Assembly: GCA_905221615.1 (NCBI GenBank) | Contig: CAJNDT010006002.1 | Location: 1,462,501 to 1,526,500 of the forward strand | DNA length: 64,000 nt | Reading direction: 5' to 3' | Source of the DNA: Symbiodinium sp. CCMP2592 | Taxonomy: Eukaryota; Sar; Dinophyceae; Suessiales; Symbiodiniaceae | Part shown: one piece after another, positions 62,537-64,000 of the stretch | How positions within the stretch are numbered: the first letter of the stretch is position 1 | Layout of the letters: each line of letters begins with the position of its first letter | Made by a program: the position numbers and the translations under genes | The notes under the pieces: model-generated | What the model saw: the letters and a program-made list of their open reading frames with translations, nothing else | Told to the model about the DNA's origin: nothing | Database searches by the model: none

Positions 62537-62597
62537 GTGTGTGTGTGTACGTGTGTGTGCACGTTACCTGTACAATGCACAAATCTGCACACCTCAG

Positions 62598-62671
62598 CTC
62601 CGCGCGAGGACGGAAGTATGGAATTCTGCGCGGAGGCTTACAACTACCAGACCCGGTCCGAGGACGGCTGA
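62598..62671 (+). CDS. Exon, unknown protein
   Basis: Acceptor ...tgcacacctcag; reads REDGSMEFCAEAYNYQTRSE with 21 of 23 G/C-ending codons; ends at TGA or uses a GC donor (GACG|GCTGAG). Confidence 0.6.
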
Positions 62672-62691
62672 GGGCAGGTACTCATGTTGTA

Positions 62692-62909
62692 GATCAGAGG
62701 AATGTTCTAGCAAGGTCCTGGTTTGGGGCCGTTTAGTTTCATCTTGATCAGAGGAATGCTCTAGTAAGGTCCTGGTTTGGGGCCGTTTAGTCACATCTGG
62801 ATCAGAGGAATAGTCTAGTAAGGTCCTGGTTCGGGGCCAATTTGGTCTCACCTCGATCAGATAAAATTTTCCAGTAAGGTCTTGATTTGGGACCTTTAAG
62901 TCTCATCCT
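62692..62909. repeat. Four tandem copies of a 54-55-bp unit
   Basis: Units at 62692, 62746, 62800 and 62855: GATCAGAGGAAT, then CTAG.AAGGTCCTGGTT, then GGGGCCGTTTAGT. The first two are nearly identical, the fourth is worn, indicating outward decay. Confidence 0.95.
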
Positions 62910-63043
62910 TCTCAGGATTCACGGGTGACCCCCTTTCCAGGAAGATCCGAAGAACCTGGTCCTTCTCTGCACCTCGCAAGGCCCCGGTGGGCTCAGGGTT
63001 GAAGGGTGCATCCCTAAACTCTACGCCCTAAACCCTAAACCAG

Positions 63044-63077
63044 GCTTGCGCTGGGCTTCCGATGGGCCAGAGATCCA
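63044..63077 (+). CDS. Possible micro-exon
   Basis: Acceptor AAACCCTAAACCAG; reads LRWASDGPEI; classical donor CCA|GTGAGT. Confidence 0.35.
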
Positions 63078-63295
63078 GTGAGTCCACCCAGGGGTTGGGA
63101 ATCAAGCTTTCAAGCCGGGAAGAAAAGAGGTAGAGGCCGGAAATTTCTGAACCTGAACACTTCGGTGCGCTTGGAGACTTTGAGGCGTTCATCTATAATT
63201 CCTTGAGCCGACTAAGGGTGCAGGCAGCCTCAACATTGCGTGACATCATTCCCGCCCTACCCTCACAACTCACCATGCCGCCCAGGGGCAGCTTT

Positions 63296-63380
63296 GCAAC
63301 AGCAGGGCATGGGTAATCAGCGGCTCTTCTTGCATGACGTCCAGGTGCCTGGACTCGATCTGCTCAACATGCACTGCTTA
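63296..63380 (+). CDS. Exon ending at a family-A element
   Basis: Acceptor ...catgccgcccag; reads GNQRLFLHDVQVPGLDLLNM, 22 of 30 G/C-ending codons; coding meets the MITE at 63381. Confidence 0.55.
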
Positions 63381-63494
63381 ATATAGGGGCCTAAATAATT
63401 ACCTATGCTATTGTTGGGGGCTCTTTATTATTATAAGTAATTATAGTATAATGGGCGCCAAAAGCCTATTCTAGTTATGAGGGCCCCTATATTA
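63381..63494. mobile_element. MITE family A, copy
   Basis: ATATAGGGGCCTAAATAATT ... GGGCGCCAAAAGCCTATTC ... GGCCCCTATATTAAC. Confidence 0.88.
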
Positions 63495-63592
63495 ACTTTA
63501 GAGTTCTTTTAGGATGCCGGGGCCTTCGAGCTTTGTGGGTTCTGATCGATTCAACGAACCTGCCATGCAGACGTTCCTGGCTTGACGTTGCA

Positions 63593-63796
63593 CTTACCTT
63601 TGGTTAGTAGGGAATGGAAGAATGGTAGTGATAATAGTAGCTAGAATTGTACCCCATTCCTCCATTCCCTACTAACCCCAGGTAAGCTATAGGATTATTA
63701 AGGCCCCTGTATTATAGTACCCTTATAGATCCCTTATAGTAACCTTTTTTGACCCCTTTATAAGGGCCCTTCCATTCCCTACTAACCAAAGGTAAG
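63593..63796. mobile_element. MITE family B, composite copy 4
   Basis: CTTACCTTTGGTTAGTAGGG at 63593, a first right end GGTAAG at 63686, 80 bp of TATAGATCCCTTATAGTAAC-type sequence, and a second right end CCCTACTAACCAAAGGTAAG at 63777. From 63797 a frame CTILISGILHLEAQLPTVRA is open. Confidence 0.82.
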
Positions 63797-63877
63797 TGCA
63801 CCATTCTGATCTCAGGCATCCTGCACCTAGAGGCCCAGCTACCTACAGTGCGGGCCGCACTTCTTGAAATAACGTTG
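63797..63877 (+). CDS. Possible exon after a family-B element
   Basis: Begins at the element's terminal AG; ILISGILHLEAQLPTVRAAL, 17 of 27 G/C-ending codons; donor unclear. Confidence 0.4.
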
Positions 63878-63925
63878 AATGTACCTTCGTATAGTGGGCA
63901 ATTACATAGGTAACCTGGGGCCGAC

Positions 63926-64000
63926 TACGATAGGCGCCTTTATGATTACCTTTGCTAGTTTGGCGGGGGGGGGGGTATTCATTACAAGTATAGTATAACA
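63926..64000. mobile_element. MITE family A, cut by the window edge
   Basis: CGATAGGCGCCTTTATGATT...; right half lies outside. Confidence 0.75.

Overview
The window looks like nuclear DNA of a dinoflagellate. Reasons: almost no long open frames in 64 kb; short (about 40-120 nt) exon-like frames spread over nearly the whole window, almost all on the + strand; TTTAGGG/CCCTAAA telomere-type heptamers scattered everywhere; and at 54191-54212 an 18-of-22 match to the dinoflagellate spliced-leader sequence just upstream of an ATG in a good context, the mark of a gene copied back from a trans-spliced mRNA. Base composition is near 50% GC. I see no rRNA, tRNA, CRISPR array or bacterial-type element.

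Best supported genes, all on +: (1) 4064-4952, a YbaK/ProX-type aminoacyl-tRNA deacylase with a mitochondrial-type presequence and one 103-nt intron; (2) 10715-13835, a multi-exon putative glycosyltransferase with a nucleotide-sugar transferase-like (GT34/GMA12-like) region; (3) 56265 to about 57812, a kinase-fold/DUF3669-like protein; (4) 54252-54401, a ubiquitin-like retrogene fragment behind the spliced-leader relic. Weaker recognisable pieces are an end-of-PX-domain helix (38247-38380), a CGFC thioredoxin-like strand (30502-30644), a transmembrane piece recalling NPC1/Patched proteins (19322-19467), an OTU-like piece (61278-61449) and a minus-strand cysteine-rich zinc finger (58950-59165). 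The remaining coding signal is about 90 short exons whose function I do not recognise. I called them from an acceptor (…cag), an open frame rich in G/C at codon position 3, a GT donor, and where possible matching phases between neighbours. Single-exon calls are hypotheses. Multi-exon chains with matching phase (20330-20546, 32204-32501, 36677-37076, 38805-39294, 44139-44748, 47518-49044, 49161-49656) are stronger.

Intron architecture is the most striking feature. Many donors have the form G|GTTTAGGG, so the intron starts inside a telomere-type repeat, while CCCTAAA runs often lie just before the next acceptor: the two intron ends could pair. The introns and spacers also carry at least ten families of short palindromic elements (families A-K here, 75-190 bp, probable MITEs). 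Their ends repeatedly coincide with apparent splice sites (A: GTAGGGG...CCTATAG; B: GTAGGGAATGG...GGTAAG; D: ...TCTCAG; F: GTTTCCG...CTCCCAG). They look like introners, transposable elements that become introns. At 61975-62100 an exon is interrupted by a 92-nt insertion bounded by a 33-bp direct repeat of exon sequence with AG|GA at the junction, which looks like a recent intron gain.

Layout: 1-4 kb exons of an unknown gene; 4.0-5.1 kb deacylase plus tandem repeats of its last exon; 5-10 kb exons, elements and an AT-rich island (8.37-8.85 kb, possible organelle insertion); 10.2-13.8 kb glycosyltransferase; 14-17.7 kb mostly repeats with a few exons; 17.7-24.3 kb dense exons; 24.4-25.2 kb empty; 25.2-33.9 kb exons, MITEs and a 410-bp CTA tract; 34-39.3 kb dense exons; 39.3-41.7 kb mostly microsatellites; 42-50.5 kb exons plus families A, B, E, G, J; 50.6-52.7 kb sparse; 53-63.4 kb dense exons including the retrogene and kinase-like gene, with a small minus-strand cluster at 58.3-59.2 kb; the window ends inside a family-A element.
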